A DNA stretch of 34,792 nt from an uncultured Clostridia bacterium (GCA_947628675.1 CANRAR010000015.1:1-34792); one strand, 5' to 3'. Shown: positions 7,380 through 15,775, numbered from the stretch's first letter. Notes: generated from the sequence alone by a model not told the origin. Numbers and translations are program-made.

Positions 7380-8327
7380 TTAAAAGAATGTGGCGACTTC
7401 CTGTTCGGGCGGGTCGGCAAATTCCAACGCGCTCGCCTTGAGCACGGGCCCCTTCTGCCCGTAGATGGGGCTGTATTCGAGGTCGATGCGCGCCGTCACC
7501 TTCACCCAGTCGCGCGTTTTCAGCGGCTGGGGGAAGGCGTGGAAGCACACGAGCCCGCTGTACGTGATGTCGGCCTCGCAGCACGTCATAATGTGCCTGC
7601 CGACGACGATCGTCCCCTGCTTCATCTTCCTGTCTACGGCGACGAGCCCCTTGAAGCGCACGATCTTTCCCTTGTACTTTTCGGTGTCCTCCACGAGGTC
7701 GCGGTAGAAAAAGGCGTAGTCCTTATCGGCGATCTCGATGATCTTCGCGTCGATATCGAAGGGAAGCGGATCGACGATCTCGTCGTACACCGCCTCGCCG
7801 CCGATGTATTCGTACACGATGCCCGGGCGGCGCGAAACAGCCCGCACAATCTTGTGGAAGTCCTCCTTCACGTACTCGCCCTTGAAGCGATTGAACACCA
7901 CCATGTCCGAGAACTGGATCTTATCGAACACGAGTTGACGCATATTTTTGTTGTAACTTTCGAAGGTGCCCGCGTCGAAGAACGTCATCACCTGCGCGAT
8001 CGCCCAGCCATCGGGCATGGCGTCGAAGAAGGCGTTCATCGTGAGCATTCCGTTATACTCGACGACGACGCGCTGCGGCCTGTGCTTTTTGGTGAGCGCG
8101 GTGAGGGTCGCAAGCGTCATTTGCTCCTGCGGAATGGTCTCCACCGCAAACTGCCGCACGGCAAAGCGGGAGGTGTCGTACTCCTCCTCCCCCTCTTCGC
8201 ACACGAGGAGAAGGGTGCGCTCGTTGGCGTCGTCAAACCGCTCGTCCTCGAACGTCTCCTGAATGAACTTGGTCTTGCCCGCGTCGAGAAATCCCAAAAA
8301 GAGATAGACGGGTACTTCCTGCGCCAT
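7380..8327 (-). CDS. COG0523 GTPase fused to a YcgQ/TIGR03943-like domain
   Basis: This is a 315-residue protein. Residues 1 to about 200 form a CobW/COG0523 P-loop GTPase with Walker A GFLDAGKTK (12-20) and a VVVEYNG segment replacing the usual EPSG. The CxCC metal motif of the family is missing; the equivalent strand reads LLVCEEGEEEYD. Residues about 208-315 look like the soluble C-terminal domain of YcgQ/TIGR03943 proteins (GRHIMTCCEADITYSGL is the diagnostic stretch). Both families are linked to zinc homeostasis in Bacillus. It starts three bases after the stop of the His-rich COG0523 gene, so the two are co-transcribed and probably act together in metal delivery. The fusion assignment rests on motif recognition only. 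Confidence 0.8.
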   Translation of the reverse strand: MAQEVPVYLFLGFLDAGKTKFIQETFEDERFDDANERTLLLVCEEGEEEYDTSRFAVRQFAVETIPQEQMTLATLTALTKKHRPQRVVVEYNGMLTMNAFFDAMPDGWAIAQVMTFFDAGTFESYNKNMRQLVFDKIQFSDMVVFNRFKGEYVKEDFHKIVRAVSRRPGIVYEYIGGEAVYDEIVDPLPFDIDAKIIEIADKDYAFFYRDLVEDTEKYKGKIVRFKGLVAVDRKMKQGTIVVGRHIMTCCEADITYSGLVCFHAFPQPLKTRDWVKVTARIDLEYSPIYGQKGPVLKASALEFADPPEQEVATFF

Positions 8328-8330
8328 TGC

Positions 8331-9437
8331 TTACTCCAAAAACAACTTCTCTAATTTTTCTTCGTCGGGCTTGCAGCCGATGACGCACAGCCTGCCCGTC
8401 ACGACGGGTGAGCCCGTGCGGATGTCGATCTCCCCCGGCACATAGTCGAAGTAGAACCACTTCTCCCCGCCGTTTACGATGCCCTTTGCGCGCAAAATTT
8501 GCCCGTATTCGCCCGAGGCGAGAGCATTGAGCGCCGTGCGCAGTTTTTCCTCGGAGAAGATCTTCGCGGTCTCCGTGCCCCAACTTGCGAACACCTCATC
8601 GGCGTCGTGGTCGCCGTGGTGATGGTGGTGATGATGATGTTCGTGTTCGTCGTCATCGTCGTCGTCATCGTCGTCATCGTGGTGGTGATGGTGATGGCAC
8701 TCGCATTCGGGGTCGTCGCACTCCTCTTCATCGTGGTGGTGGTGATGATGTTCGTGTTCGTCGTCATCATCGCCATCATCGTGATGATGGTGATGATGTT
8801 CGTGCTCCTCGTGCGCCTCGCGCGCAAGTTTTTCGAGTTCCTTTTCGAGGCTGTCCGTCTGCTCGGCGGCGGCGAGGATGTCCTTGCCCGCAAGTTTCTC
8901 CCAATCCGTCGTGACGATGGTCGCCTCCGTGTGCTCTTTAAGGAGCGCCACGGCCTCCTCCGTCTTGGCGGGGTCGGATGTATGCGAGAGCACGATGCAG
9001 CCCGCGTGTTCCACCTGGTCGAGGAAGAACTCGCCGAAGTTTTTGAGGTAGACCTTGCACTTCTTGGCGTCCACCACCGTGCAAAAGACGTTGAGGCGGC
9101 TATCGGGAACCCCCGCGCGCTCCACGGCGCGGATGACATCGGAGAGTTTCCCCACGCCAGAGGGTTCGATGAGAATGCGGTCGGGCGCAAACCGCGCGGC
9201 GACCTCTTTGAGAGCCTTGGCAAAGTCCCCCACGAGCGAACAGCAGATGCAGCCCGAGTTCATCTCGGTGATCTCGATGCCCGCTTCGGTGAGGAAACCC
9301 CCGTCCACGCCGATCTCGCCGAACTCGTTTTCGATGAGCACGACCTTTTCGCCCGTGTACGCCTCTTTGATGAGTTTCTTGATGAGCGTCGTCTTTCCCG
9401 CGCCCAAAAATCCAGAAAAAATATCGATTTTTATCAT
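8331..9437 (-). CDS. COG0523 metallochaperone GTPase with large His/Asp-rich insert
   Basis: The 368-residue protein is a CobW/ZNG1-type GTPase. It has Walker A GFLGAGKTT (9-17), the conserved metal-binding GCICC (62-66) and EPSG (91-94), and a C-terminal CobW domain from about 283. Between the domains (about 209-280) lies a tract with 31 histidines, many aspartates and a small CDDPECEC cluster, in alternating runs of the HEHHHHHH and DDDDDD type. Such tracts store or scavenge zinc, nickel or cobalt in related proteins. The coding DNA of the tract is a GTG/ATC-type triplet repeat, so its length may vary by slippage. It follows the aminopeptidase gene by 19 bases, in one operon with the fusion GTPase. 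The metal is not known. Confidence 0.9.
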   Translation of the reverse strand: MIKIDIFSGFLGAGKTTLIKKLIKEAYTGEKVVLIENEFGEIGVDGGFLTEAGIEITEMNSGCICCSLVGDFAKALKEVAARFAPDRILIEPSGVGKLSDVIRAVERAGVPDSRLNVFCTVVDAKKCKVYLKNFGEFFLDQVEHAGCIVLSHTSDPAKTEEAVALLKEHTEATIVTTDWEKLAGKDILAAAEQTDSLEKELEKLAREAHEEHEHHHHHHDDGDDDDEHEHHHHHHDEEECDDPECECHHHHHHDDDDDDDDDDEHEHHHHHHHHGDHDADEVFASWGTETAKIFSEEKLRTALNALASGEYGQILRAKGIVNGGEKWFYFDYVPGEIDIRTGSPVVTGRLCVIGCKPDEEKLEKLFLE

Positions 9438-9456
9438 TTTACTGCCTCAAATGCAA

Positions 9457-10683
9457 TTATATCGCCCAATTTCCGTCCTTGAAGATCTGAATGCGCTCCC
9501 CATTCTTCGTGATGCCCACGATGTCGAGATCCTTGCTCCCGATCATGAAATCGACGTGGATCATGCTGTCGTTGATGCCCTTTTCGCGGATCTCCTCGAG
9601 CGTCATGTTCTCGAAGCCGCGGATGCACTCGTTGAAGCCCCTGCCGAGCGCGAGGTGGCAACTTGCGTTCTCGTCGAAGAGCGTGTTGTAGAAGAGAATG
9701 CCAGAATTGTTGATGGGCGAATCGTACGCGATGAGAGCGCACTCGCCGAGCATCGCCGCGCCCTCGTCCATTGCGACCATCTTTTCAAGGAGGGCTTGGT
9801 TCTTTTCGGCCTTGACTTCCACCACTTTTCCGCCCTCGAAGCGCACCGAGAAGTTCTCGATGAGTTCGCCTTGGTAGGAGAGCGGCTTGGTGGAGTAGAC
9901 GATGCCCTCCGCTTCCCCCGCCTTGGGCGAGATGAAGATCTCCTCGGAGGGAATGTTGGGGTTGAAGTACGCCCCATCCACCGTCTCCTCGCCGCCTCCG
10001 CAGAAGCGGCTGTTCTCGATGAGCCCCACCTTGAAATTTGTGCCGTTGGAGGACTTATATTCGAGCGCGACGAGTTTCATGCGGTTGAGCGCGTCGCACT
10101 TTTGGGCGAGCGCATCGTTGTGGCGGTGCCATTCGCGCACGGGGTCGGCTCCGTCCGCGCGGGATGCCGATAAGATGGCGTCCCAAAGTTTTTCCACCGC
10201 CGCATTGACGTTGAGGTTCGGGAACACCTTCTTCGCCCACGCCTTGCCGGGAACGGCGGCGATGCACCACTGGTATTTGTTCTCCATGCGGTCGCGGTAC
10301 GGCTTGATAACTTTGGTGCGCGCCGAACGCACGGCGGTGAATTTTTCCTGATCGATGCCGTTCAGCCCGTCGGGGTCGGCCGATTCGAGGTAGAGTTTGG
10401 CGGGAAGCGCGGTTGCGCCGTATTCGAGTTTTTCGAGTTCCCACTTCTCGAACTTTTTGAGGCTCTCCTCTTTCTGGTACTTATAGTGCACGGCGGCGAG
10501 GGGCTGGTGCGACCACTCCACGGTCACCTTGCCCGCGCCCGCGCGGTAGAGTTCCTCCACGACGTACTCCACGAACTCGGGCTGGTCGAGTTCCGCCTGT
10601 ACGACGACGGTCTGCCCCTTTCTCACGTTGACGCCCGTCTTGGCGATGAGTTTTGCATACCGTTTCAACTGCAACTTATTCAT
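9457..10683 (-). CDS. Aminopeptidase, M29 family (PepS/AmpS type)
   Basis: The 408-residue protein matches the length and layout of M29 metallo-aminopeptidases, which release N-terminal residues in the cytoplasm using a two-metal centre. Family landmarks include the PEFVEYVVEELYRAGA segment near the N-terminus and SNGTNFKVGL in the middle. Candidate metal ligands are SEEIFISP, ASCHLALG and MIHVDFMIGS. The start at 10683 has a GGAG site and the strong promoter 10711-10739. It is first in an operon with the two COG0523 GTPases. As a metal-dependent enzyme it could be a client of them, but co-transcription is the only hint. Confidence 0.92.
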   Translation of the reverse strand: MNKLQLKRYAKLIAKTGVNVRKGQTVVVQAELDQPEFVEYVVEELYRAGAGKVTVEWSHQPLAAVHYKYQKEESLKKFEKWELEKLEYGATALPAKLYLESADPDGLNGIDQEKFTAVRSARTKVIKPYRDRMENKYQWCIAAVPGKAWAKKVFPNLNVNAAVEKLWDAILSASRADGADPVREWHRHNDALAQKCDALNRMKLVALEYKSSNGTNFKVGLIENSRFCGGGEETVDGAYFNPNIPSEEIFISPKAGEAEGIVYSTKPLSYQGELIENFSVRFEGGKVVEVKAEKNQALLEKMVAMDEGAAMLGECALIAYDSPINNSGILFYNTLFDENASCHLALGRGFNECIRGFENMTLEEIREKGINDSMIHVDFMIGSKDLDIVGITKNGERIQIFKDGNWAI

Positions 10684-10710
10684 GTCGGCTTTTCACTCCT
10701 TTTCCTGCAT

Positions 10711-10739
10711 ATTATACCGCATTTTTTTGTTTTCGTCAA
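10711..10739 (-). promoter_or_regulatory. Promoter of the aminopeptidase-COG0523 operon
   Basis: TTGACG (10734-10739), 17 bases, TATAAT (10711-10716) on the minus strand. The leader of about 20 nt carries AAGGAGTG ahead of the ATG at 10683. No Zur-type operator was recognised. Confidence 0.82.
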
Positions 10740-10750
10740 TCTTCCATAGG

Positions 10751-10774
10751 AAAAAAGCGGCATTTGCGCCGCAA
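10751..10774 (-). terminator. Terminator after nrdG
   Basis: On the minus strand GCGGC (10768-10772) pairs with GCCGC (10757-10761), followed by T6 (10751-10756), eight bases after the nrdG stop codon. Confidence 0.8.
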
Positions 10775-10781
10775 TTTTCCT

Positions 10782-11303
10782 CTATTCGATATGAAGGACG
10801 ACTTTGCCCTCCGCGAGCGTCCGCTTCACGTCGATGACGCGCTGGTTGGAGGAGCCGCGGAATTTAAGGCGGATGTCCTTCAATTCCTCCTTGAACGCCC
10901 CGTCCACCAGCACATCGAGGAGGGAGATGAACTCCTGCGTCCCCTCGGTGCGCGCCTGCGGCTCCGCGATGCCGCCGTCGAGATAGGTATAGCCCGTGTA
11001 GCACCAGATGTTTTTTTGCGGGAAGCGCGCCTTCACCCGCCGCACGAAGGGCAGAAGCGCCTGTTGGTTCTCGGGCTCGAAGGGATCGCCGCCGAGAAGG
11101 GAGAGCCCCGCGATGTAGTCGGGCGAGAGCGCCTCCATGATCTCATTTTCCACGGCATCGCCGAAGGGCTTTCCGTAGGAAAAATCCCACGCGATGGCGT
11201 TAAAACAGCCCTTGCAGTGCCTTCTGCAACCCGAAACAAAGAGGGAGACACGAACTCCCTCTCCGTTTGCGATATCACATTTTTTGATCTCCGCGTAATT
11301 CAT
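10782..11303 (-). CDS. nrdG: Anaerobic ribonucleotide reductase activating protein
   Basis: NrdG is the radical-SAM activase that creates the glycyl radical on NrdD. The 173-residue protein carries the CX3CX2C iron-sulfur motif CRRHCKGC (C26, C30, C33), then LLGGDPFEP, which is the SAM-binding GGE-like segment, and NIWCYTGYT. Size and order are typical of the family. The ATG at 11303 has a GGAGGG site and lies 27 bases after nrdD, so the two form one operon read from the nrdD promoter and closed by the terminator at 10751-10774. Confidence 0.95.
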   Translation of the reverse strand: MNYAEIKKCDIANGEGVRVSLFVSGCRRHCKGCFNAIAWDFSYGKPFGDAVENEIMEALSPDYIAGLSLLGGDPFEPENQQALLPFVRRVKARFPQKNIWCYTGYTYLDGGIAEPQARTEGTQEFISLLDVLVDGAFKEELKDIRLKFRGSSNQRVIDVKRTLAEGKVVLHIE

Positions 11304-11330
11304 GCTTGCCCTCCGCGGGCGAGGCGGAAC

Positions 11331-13502
11331 TTACAGGTGAAGCACACGCTCCCTTATCTCCTGCGTACGCCCCTGGTTCCAATACTGTGTGCCGATGTAC
11401 CCGCAGGTGCGGCGCGCGACGTTCATCTTGGACTGGTCGCGGTTGTGGCAGTGCGGGCACTCCCACAAGAGTTTCCCGTCCTCTTCGACGATGGCGATCT
11501 CGCCGTCGTACCCGCATACCTGACAATAGTCGCTCTTGGTGTTGAGTTCGGCGTACATGATATTGTCGTAGATGTACTGCATCACGGTGATGACCGCGGG
11601 GATATTATCCTGCATATTGGGCACTTCCACATAGGAGATGGCACCGCCGGGCGAGAGTTGCTGGAACTCGCTCTCGAACTTCAACTTGGTGAAGGCATCG
11701 ATCTTCTCGGTGACGTGCACATGGTAACTGTTGGTGATGTAGTTCTTGTCCGTGACGCCCGGAATGACGCCGAAGCGCTGTTGCAGGCACTTGGCGAATT
11801 TATACGTGGTGCTCTCGAGCGGGGTACCGTAGAGGGAGAAGTCAATGTTCTCCTTCGCCTTCCACTCCTTGCACTTGTCGTTCATGTGCTGCATCACGGA
11901 GAGCGCGAACGGCTTGGCGGTCTCGTCTGTGTGCGACTTGCCCGTCATATACTTCACGCACTCGTACAGCCCCGCATAGCCGAGCGAAATCGTCGAATAC
12001 CCGCCGTAGAGGAGTTTATCGATGGTCTCGCCCTTTTTGAGACGCGCGAGTGCGCCGTACTGCCAGAGGATGGGCGCCGCATCGGAGAGCGTCCCCTTCA
12101 GCCTGTTGTGGCGGTACATGAGGGCGCGGTAGCAAAGTTCGAGCCGCTCGTCGAAGATCTTCCAGAACGCCTCCATGTTGCCGCTCGAGGAGAGCGCAAC
12201 GTCCACGAGGTTGATGGTGACGACGCCTTGGTTGAACCTGCCGTAGTACTTGGGCTTGCCGTTCTCGTCCACATAGGGCGTGAGGAAACTGCGGCAGCCC
12301 ATGCAGGTGTAGCAGTGCCCTTCGCCGTTCTTATCCACCTTGAATTCGAGCATCTTCTTCTCGGAGATATAGTCGGGCACCATGCGCTTGGCGGTGCACC
12401 GCGCGGCGAGTTCGGTGAGGTAGAAATACCTGCTCCCCTCGCGCACATTGTCCTCTTCGAGCACGTAGATGAGTTTGGGGAAGGCGGGCGTCACCCACAC
12501 GCCCGATTCGTTCTTGACGCCTTGGATGCGCTGGTTCAAGGTCTCCTCGATGATCATAGCAAGGTCGGCGCGCTCCTGCTCGTTCCGCGCTTCGCCGAGG
12601 TACATGAACACCGTCACGAACGGCGCCTGCCCGTTGGTCGTAAGCAGAGTCACCACCTGATATTGGATGGTCTGGATGCCGCGCTTGATCTCCTCGCGGA
12701 GCCGCTTTTCGGCGATGCGCGCGATGCGCTTTTCGTCGGTCACGCCCACCTCTTTGAGTTCTTCGGCGACCTCCGCGCGGATCTTCTGGCGGGAAATATC
12801 CACGAAGGGCGCGAGGTGCGTAAGCGATATGGACTGCCCGCCGTATTGGTTGGAGGCGACCTGCGCGATGATCTGCGTCGCAATGTTGCAGGCCGTGGAG
12901 AACGAATGCGGCTTTTCGATGAACGTCCCCGAGATGACGGTGCCGTTTTGCAGCATATCCTCGAGGTTGACGAGGTCGCAGTTGTGCATATGCTGGGCGT
13001 AGTAGTCGGCATCGTGGAAGTGGATGATGCCCGCGTCGTGCGCCTCCACGATTTCACGGGGCAGAAGCAGCCGCCGCGTGAGATCCTTGGAGACCTCGCC
13101 CGCCATATAGTCGCGCTGGACGGAGTTCACCGTGGGGTTCTTGTTGGAATTCTCCTGCTTGACTTCCTCGTTGTTGCACTCGATGAGCGTGAGGATGCGC
13201 TCATCCGTCGTGTTGGCGCGGCGGACGAGGGCGCGAGAATAGCGATAGGTGATGTATTTGCGGGCAACGGCGAACGCCTTCTGATCCATGATCTGGTTTT
13301 CGACGAAATCCTGGATCTCCTCGACGCTGACGGCGCGGTTCAAGTCTCCCGCGAGAGCCTTCACTTTCTCCGCGATCGTCTGGATCTGATCCTCGGTCAG
13401 ACGGTTGTCCTCGCTGACTTCCCTGTTCGCCTTGCGGATTGCATTGAGGATCTTCGTAATGTCGAATTTGACTTCCGTCCCGTTGCGCTTGATGATCTTC
13501 AT
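11331..13502 (-). CDS. nrdD: Anaerobic (class III) ribonucleoside-triphosphate reductase
   Basis: NrdD reduces ribonucleotides to deoxyribonucleotides without oxygen, using a glycyl radical. The 723-residue protein has an N-terminal ATP-cone (about 1-95) for allosteric control. A finger-loop domain and a C-terminal zinc site of four cysteines (C660, C663, C682, C685) follow, then the radical-bearing loop RRTCGYIG with G701 as predicted radical site. Length is in the normal range. It is preceded by a strong promoter and two NrdR boxes, so repression by NrdR-dATP is expected. It is the only ribonucleotide reductase in the window and fits a strict anaerobe. Confidence 0.97.
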   Translation of the reverse strand: MKIIKRNGTEVKFDITKILNAIRKANREVSEDNRLTEDQIQTIAEKVKALAGDLNRAVSVEEIQDFVENQIMDQKAFAVARKYITYRYSRALVRRANTTDERILTLIECNNEEVKQENSNKNPTVNSVQRDYMAGEVSKDLTRRLLLPREIVEAHDAGIIHFHDADYYAQHMHNCDLVNLEDMLQNGTVISGTFIEKPHSFSTACNIATQIIAQVASNQYGGQSISLTHLAPFVDISRQKIRAEVAEELKEVGVTDEKRIARIAEKRLREEIKRGIQTIQYQVVTLLTTNGQAPFVTVFMYLGEARNEQERADLAMIIEETLNQRIQGVKNESGVWVTPAFPKLIYVLEEDNVREGSRYFYLTELAARCTAKRMVPDYISEKKMLEFKVDKNGEGHCYTCMGCRSFLTPYVDENGKPKYYGRFNQGVVTINLVDVALSSSGNMEAFWKIFDERLELCYRALMYRHNRLKGTLSDAAPILWQYGALARLKKGETIDKLLYGGYSTISLGYAGLYECVKYMTGKSHTDETAKPFALSVMQHMNDKCKEWKAKENIDFSLYGTPLESTTYKFAKCLQQRFGVIPGVTDKNYITNSYHVHVTEKIDAFTKLKFESEFQQLSPGGAISYVEVPNMQDNIPAVITVMQYIYDNIMYAELNTKSDYCQVCGYDGEIAIVEEDGKLLWECPHCHNRDQSKMNVARRTCGYIGTQYWNQGRTQEIRERVLHL

Positions 13503-13553
13503 CTTGTTTTACCCCTTCATCGCTGTTCTTTCCCGAAGAGCGCCCCTGCAAGC

Positions 13554-13582
13554 AAAAGAGCGCTCCCACAAAGGGAACGCTC
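13554..13582 (-). promoter_or_regulatory. Hairpin at the 5' end of the nrdDG transcript
   Basis: GAGCGTTCCC (13573-13582) can pair with GGGAGCGCTC (13558-13567) around a TTTGT loop and is followed by TTTT (13554-13557). The predicted transcription start (about 13578) lies inside the 5' arm, so the RNA would keep a shorter stem right at its 5' end. It could stabilise the message or attenuate it. Confidence 0.5.
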
Positions 13583-13584
13583 CT

Positions 13585-13614
13585 ATCATAGCACCACGCC
13601 CTTGTATTTGTCAA
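13585..13614 (-). promoter_or_regulatory. nrdDG promoter
   Basis: TTGACA (13609-13614), 18 bases, TATGAT (13585-13590) on the minus strand, with two NrdR boxes directly upstream. Confidence 0.85.
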
Positions 13615-13623
13615 GGGTTTTGC

Positions 13624-13668
13624 CACAAAATTTTGTAGAATTTTTTTTGACACACACAATATATTGTG
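13624..13668 (-). promoter_or_regulatory. Two NrdR boxes upstream of nrdDG
   Basis: CACAATATATTGTG (13655-13668) is a perfect 14-base palindrome and fits the known NrdR box. CACAAAATTTTGTA (13624-13637) is a second, near-perfect copy. Their centres are 31 bases apart, about three helical turns, which is the spacing seen for NrdR box pairs. They end about 10 bases upstream of the -35 element. No nrdR gene lies in the window. Confidence 0.82.
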
Positions 13669-13769
13669 GTTTGGGGGAAAATTGTCGAATTTTCGCCGTG
13701 AAACAAAGGGGCGCAAAAAGTTACACGGTTTTGCAAGTTCCGAGCAAGGTCGCGGGATAGGGCAGCGCC

Positions 13770-14693
13770 TTAAAACTCCGTCACGGTGAGACTGCCGAAG
13801 ATCTCCTCGTACTTGCTCTTGGTGAAGGAAATGGTGCCGAACGTCGTCACCGTAGCGGTGCCCGCTGCGACGCCCGCGCGCAGAATATCGGGGAGGTCGG
13901 CGCCCTGCTGCATGAATACCGCCGCGGCGGCGACCATGCCGTCGCCCGCCCCCACCGTGGAGTTGACCGCCACGTTGATGCTCTTGCAGTAATAGTTGCG
14001 TGTGCCGTTCGTGATGATGGCGCCGTCCTTTCCGAGGGAGAGGAGCACCGTCTTTGCGCCGCGATCCAGAAGTTCGCGGCACCCGCCGAGCATCTCGTCG
14101 CGGTCGCGCAGTTGCCGCCCCAGCGTCTCCTCGAGTTCCTCGAGGTTGGGCTTCACGAAGTCCACGCCCGCCTCCAAAGCGGCGAACAGTTTGGCGCCCT
14201 CGGTATCGGCGATGCGGAGCGATTTGGGATCGACGGCGCGGAAGATCTCGCGGTAGAAACTCGTATCCACGCCGCGGGGAAGCCCGCCGGAGATGACGGT
14301 CACATCGGAGCGGGACGAGAAATTCCGCACCATCTGCATGAGTTCCACGAGTTTTTCGCCGCTCACCTGCTCGCCGACGTCGTTGATCTCGGTGAGCATG
14401 GATTTTTTATCGATGCACTTGTAGTTCTCGCGGACGCGCCCGCCGTTCCACACGAAGGAGAAGGGCACCCCCTCCCTATCCAGCGCGCGCTCGAACATCG
14501 CGCCGTTCTCGTTGTACATAAAGCCCGTCGCAAACGCCTCCGCGCCGAGGCGCGAAACGCCGATCGCCACATTGAGCGCCTTCCCGGTGAAGGAGAGCGT
14601 CTTGCTCTTTACGACGTTCACCTTCCCGATATTCAGCGAATCAAGTTCGATCGTCACGTCCACGCTCGGACTCATGCAGACCGTTAAAATCAT
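13770..14693 (-). CDS. fruK: 1-phosphofructokinase-type PfkB family sugar kinase
   Basis: This 307-residue PfkB-family kinase most resembles FruK (fructose-1-phosphate to fructose-1,6-bisphosphate). Tagatose-6-phosphate kinase (LacC) is the alternative, because both share this architecture. The opening MILTVCMSPSVDVTIEL matches the family start. TGKALNVA (36-43) is the first PfkB signature, and NSTVGAGDGMVA holds the second with catalytic D251. In most members the second motif reads GAGDS; here the last position is Gly. The ATG at 14693 follows an AAAGGGGG site. It has its own promoter (14765-14793) despite lying just after pfkA. No PTS genes are nearby to settle the substrate. Confidence 0.8.
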   Translation of the reverse strand: MILTVCMSPSVDVTIELDSLNIGKVNVVKSKTLSFTGKALNVAIGVSRLGAEAFATGFMYNENGAMFERALDREGVPFSFVWNGGRVRENYKCIDKKSMLTEINDVGEQVSGEKLVELMQMVRNFSSRSDVTVISGGLPRGVDTSFYREIFRAVDPKSLRIADTEGAKLFAALEAGVDFVKPNLEELEETLGRQLRDRDEMLGGCRELLDRGAKTVLLSLGKDGAIITNGTRNYYCKSINVAVNSTVGAGDGMVAAAAVFMQQGADLPDILRAGVAAGTATVTTFGTISFTKSKYEEIFGSLTVTEF

Positions 14694-14747
14694 CTTCCGA
14701 CCCCCTTTCTCCCTCGCGGGAGAACGCGGCAGTGCCCTGCCAAACCT

Positions 14748-14781
14748 ATTATATTATCTTTCCGATTATATTATCTTTCCG
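14748..14781 (-). repeat. 17-bp exact tandem duplication carrying the -10 box
   Basis: ATTATATTATCTTTCCG occurs twice head to tail (14748-14764 and 14765-14781). On the minus strand each copy carries a TATAAT, so the fruK promoter region has two -10 boxes 17 bases apart. Confidence 0.92.
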
Positions 14782-14793
14782 AAAAAAATTCAA
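14765..14793 (-). promoter_or_regulatory. fruK promoter
   Basis: TTGAAT (14788-14793), 17 bases, TATAAT (14765-14770) on the minus strand. A second TATAAT at 14748-14753 comes from the tandem duplication and has no good -35 of its own. Confidence 0.78.
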
Positions 14794-14812
14794 TATTTGA
14801 ACAAAAATTTTC

Positions 14813-15775
14813 TCACATGGAGATCATTTGCAGCGTCTCGTACAGTTCGTAATTGAACTTCTTCTTCATGGAGACTGCCTCGATGATGTCCATATCGATA
14901 ATTTCGTTCTTGTGAATGCCCACGACGCGGTTGCCGATGCCGTCCTTGAGGAGGCGCACCGCCTTGTTGCCGAGTTGCGCGGCGAGCATCCTATCCGCCA
15001 TGGAGGGCGAACCGCCCCGCTGGATGTGCCCGATGTTGGTGGCGCGCACGGAGTACGTCGTCACCTCTTGGAGTTGCTTGGCGAACGCATCGGCGCTCAT
15101 CACGCCCTCGGCGACGACGATGATGTTGGAGTGCTTGCCGTTGGCGCGGGAGCGGTTGATGCGCATCACGATGTCCTCCATGTCGTAGGCGATCTCGGGC
15201 ACGACGATGATCTCCGCCCCAGAGGCAATGCCCGTGTAGAGGGCGATGTCGCCGCAGTGCCGCCCCATGACCTCGACGACGGAGATGCGCTCGTGCGAGT
15301 TCATCGTGTCGCGCAACTTATTGATGATGTCGAGGCAGGTATTCACCGCCGTATCGAAGCCGAGCGTATAGTCGGTATACTGCAAGTCGTTATCGATGGT
15401 GCCGGGAATGCCGATGGTGGGAATGCCGTAGTTCTCGGTGAGGCACTTCGCGCCGCGGAACGAGCCGTCGCCGCCGATGACGACGAGCCCCTCGATCCCC
15501 CTCCTTTCGAGGGTGGCAACAGCCTGCTTCTGCCCCTCCACCGTGAGCATTTCGAGGCACCGCGCCGTGCGGAGTTTGGTGCCGCCGCGCTGGACGATGT
15601 CCGAAACGCTGCGCATCTCCATGGGCATCATCGTATCGTCGATGAGCCCCGCATAGCCGCGTTCGATGCCGTACACTTCCATGCCGAAGTAGATCGCCGT
15701 GCGTACGACCGCACGGATGGCGGCGTTCATGCCGGGCGCGTCGCCCCCGCTTGTGAGTAGACCGATTCGCTTCAT
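14813..15775 (-). CDS. pfkA: ATP-dependent 6-phosphofructokinase
   Basis: PfkA makes fructose-1,6-bisphosphate, the committed step of glycolysis. The 320-residue protein is standard length for the bacterial ATP enzyme. It shows the ATP-site GGDAPGMN (10-17) and GGDGS (101-105), the catalytic PGTIDND (124-130, with D128 as base), MGRHCGD in the middle and QRGGSPS near the end. GGDGS, rather than the GGDD of pyrophosphate-dependent enzymes, points to ATP use. It starts with an AAGGAG site, 90 bases after dnaE, and has an extended -10 promoter in that gap. The dnaE-pfkA order is common in Clostridia. Confidence 0.96.
   Translation of the reverse strand: MKRIGLLTSGGDAPGMNAAIRAVVRTAIYFGMEVYGIERGYAGLIDDTMMPMEMRSVSDIVQRGGTKLRTARCLEMLTVEGQKQAVATLERRGIEGLVVIGGDGSFRGAKCLTENYGIPTIGIPGTIDNDLQYTDYTLGFDTAVNTCLDIINKLRDTMNSHERISVVEVMGRHCGDIALYTGIASGAEIIVVPEIAYDMEDIVMRINRSRANGKHSNIIVVAEGVMSADAFAKQLQEVTTYSVRATNIGHIQRGGSPSMADRMLAAQLGNKAVRLLKDGIGNRVVGIHKNEIIDMDIIEAVSMKKKFNYELYETLQMISM

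Noticed and set aside
10653-13760. 1035-codon plus-strand open frame opposite nrdDG
   Set aside because: Antisense shadow in GC-rich DNA; the minus-strand genes are clearly real.
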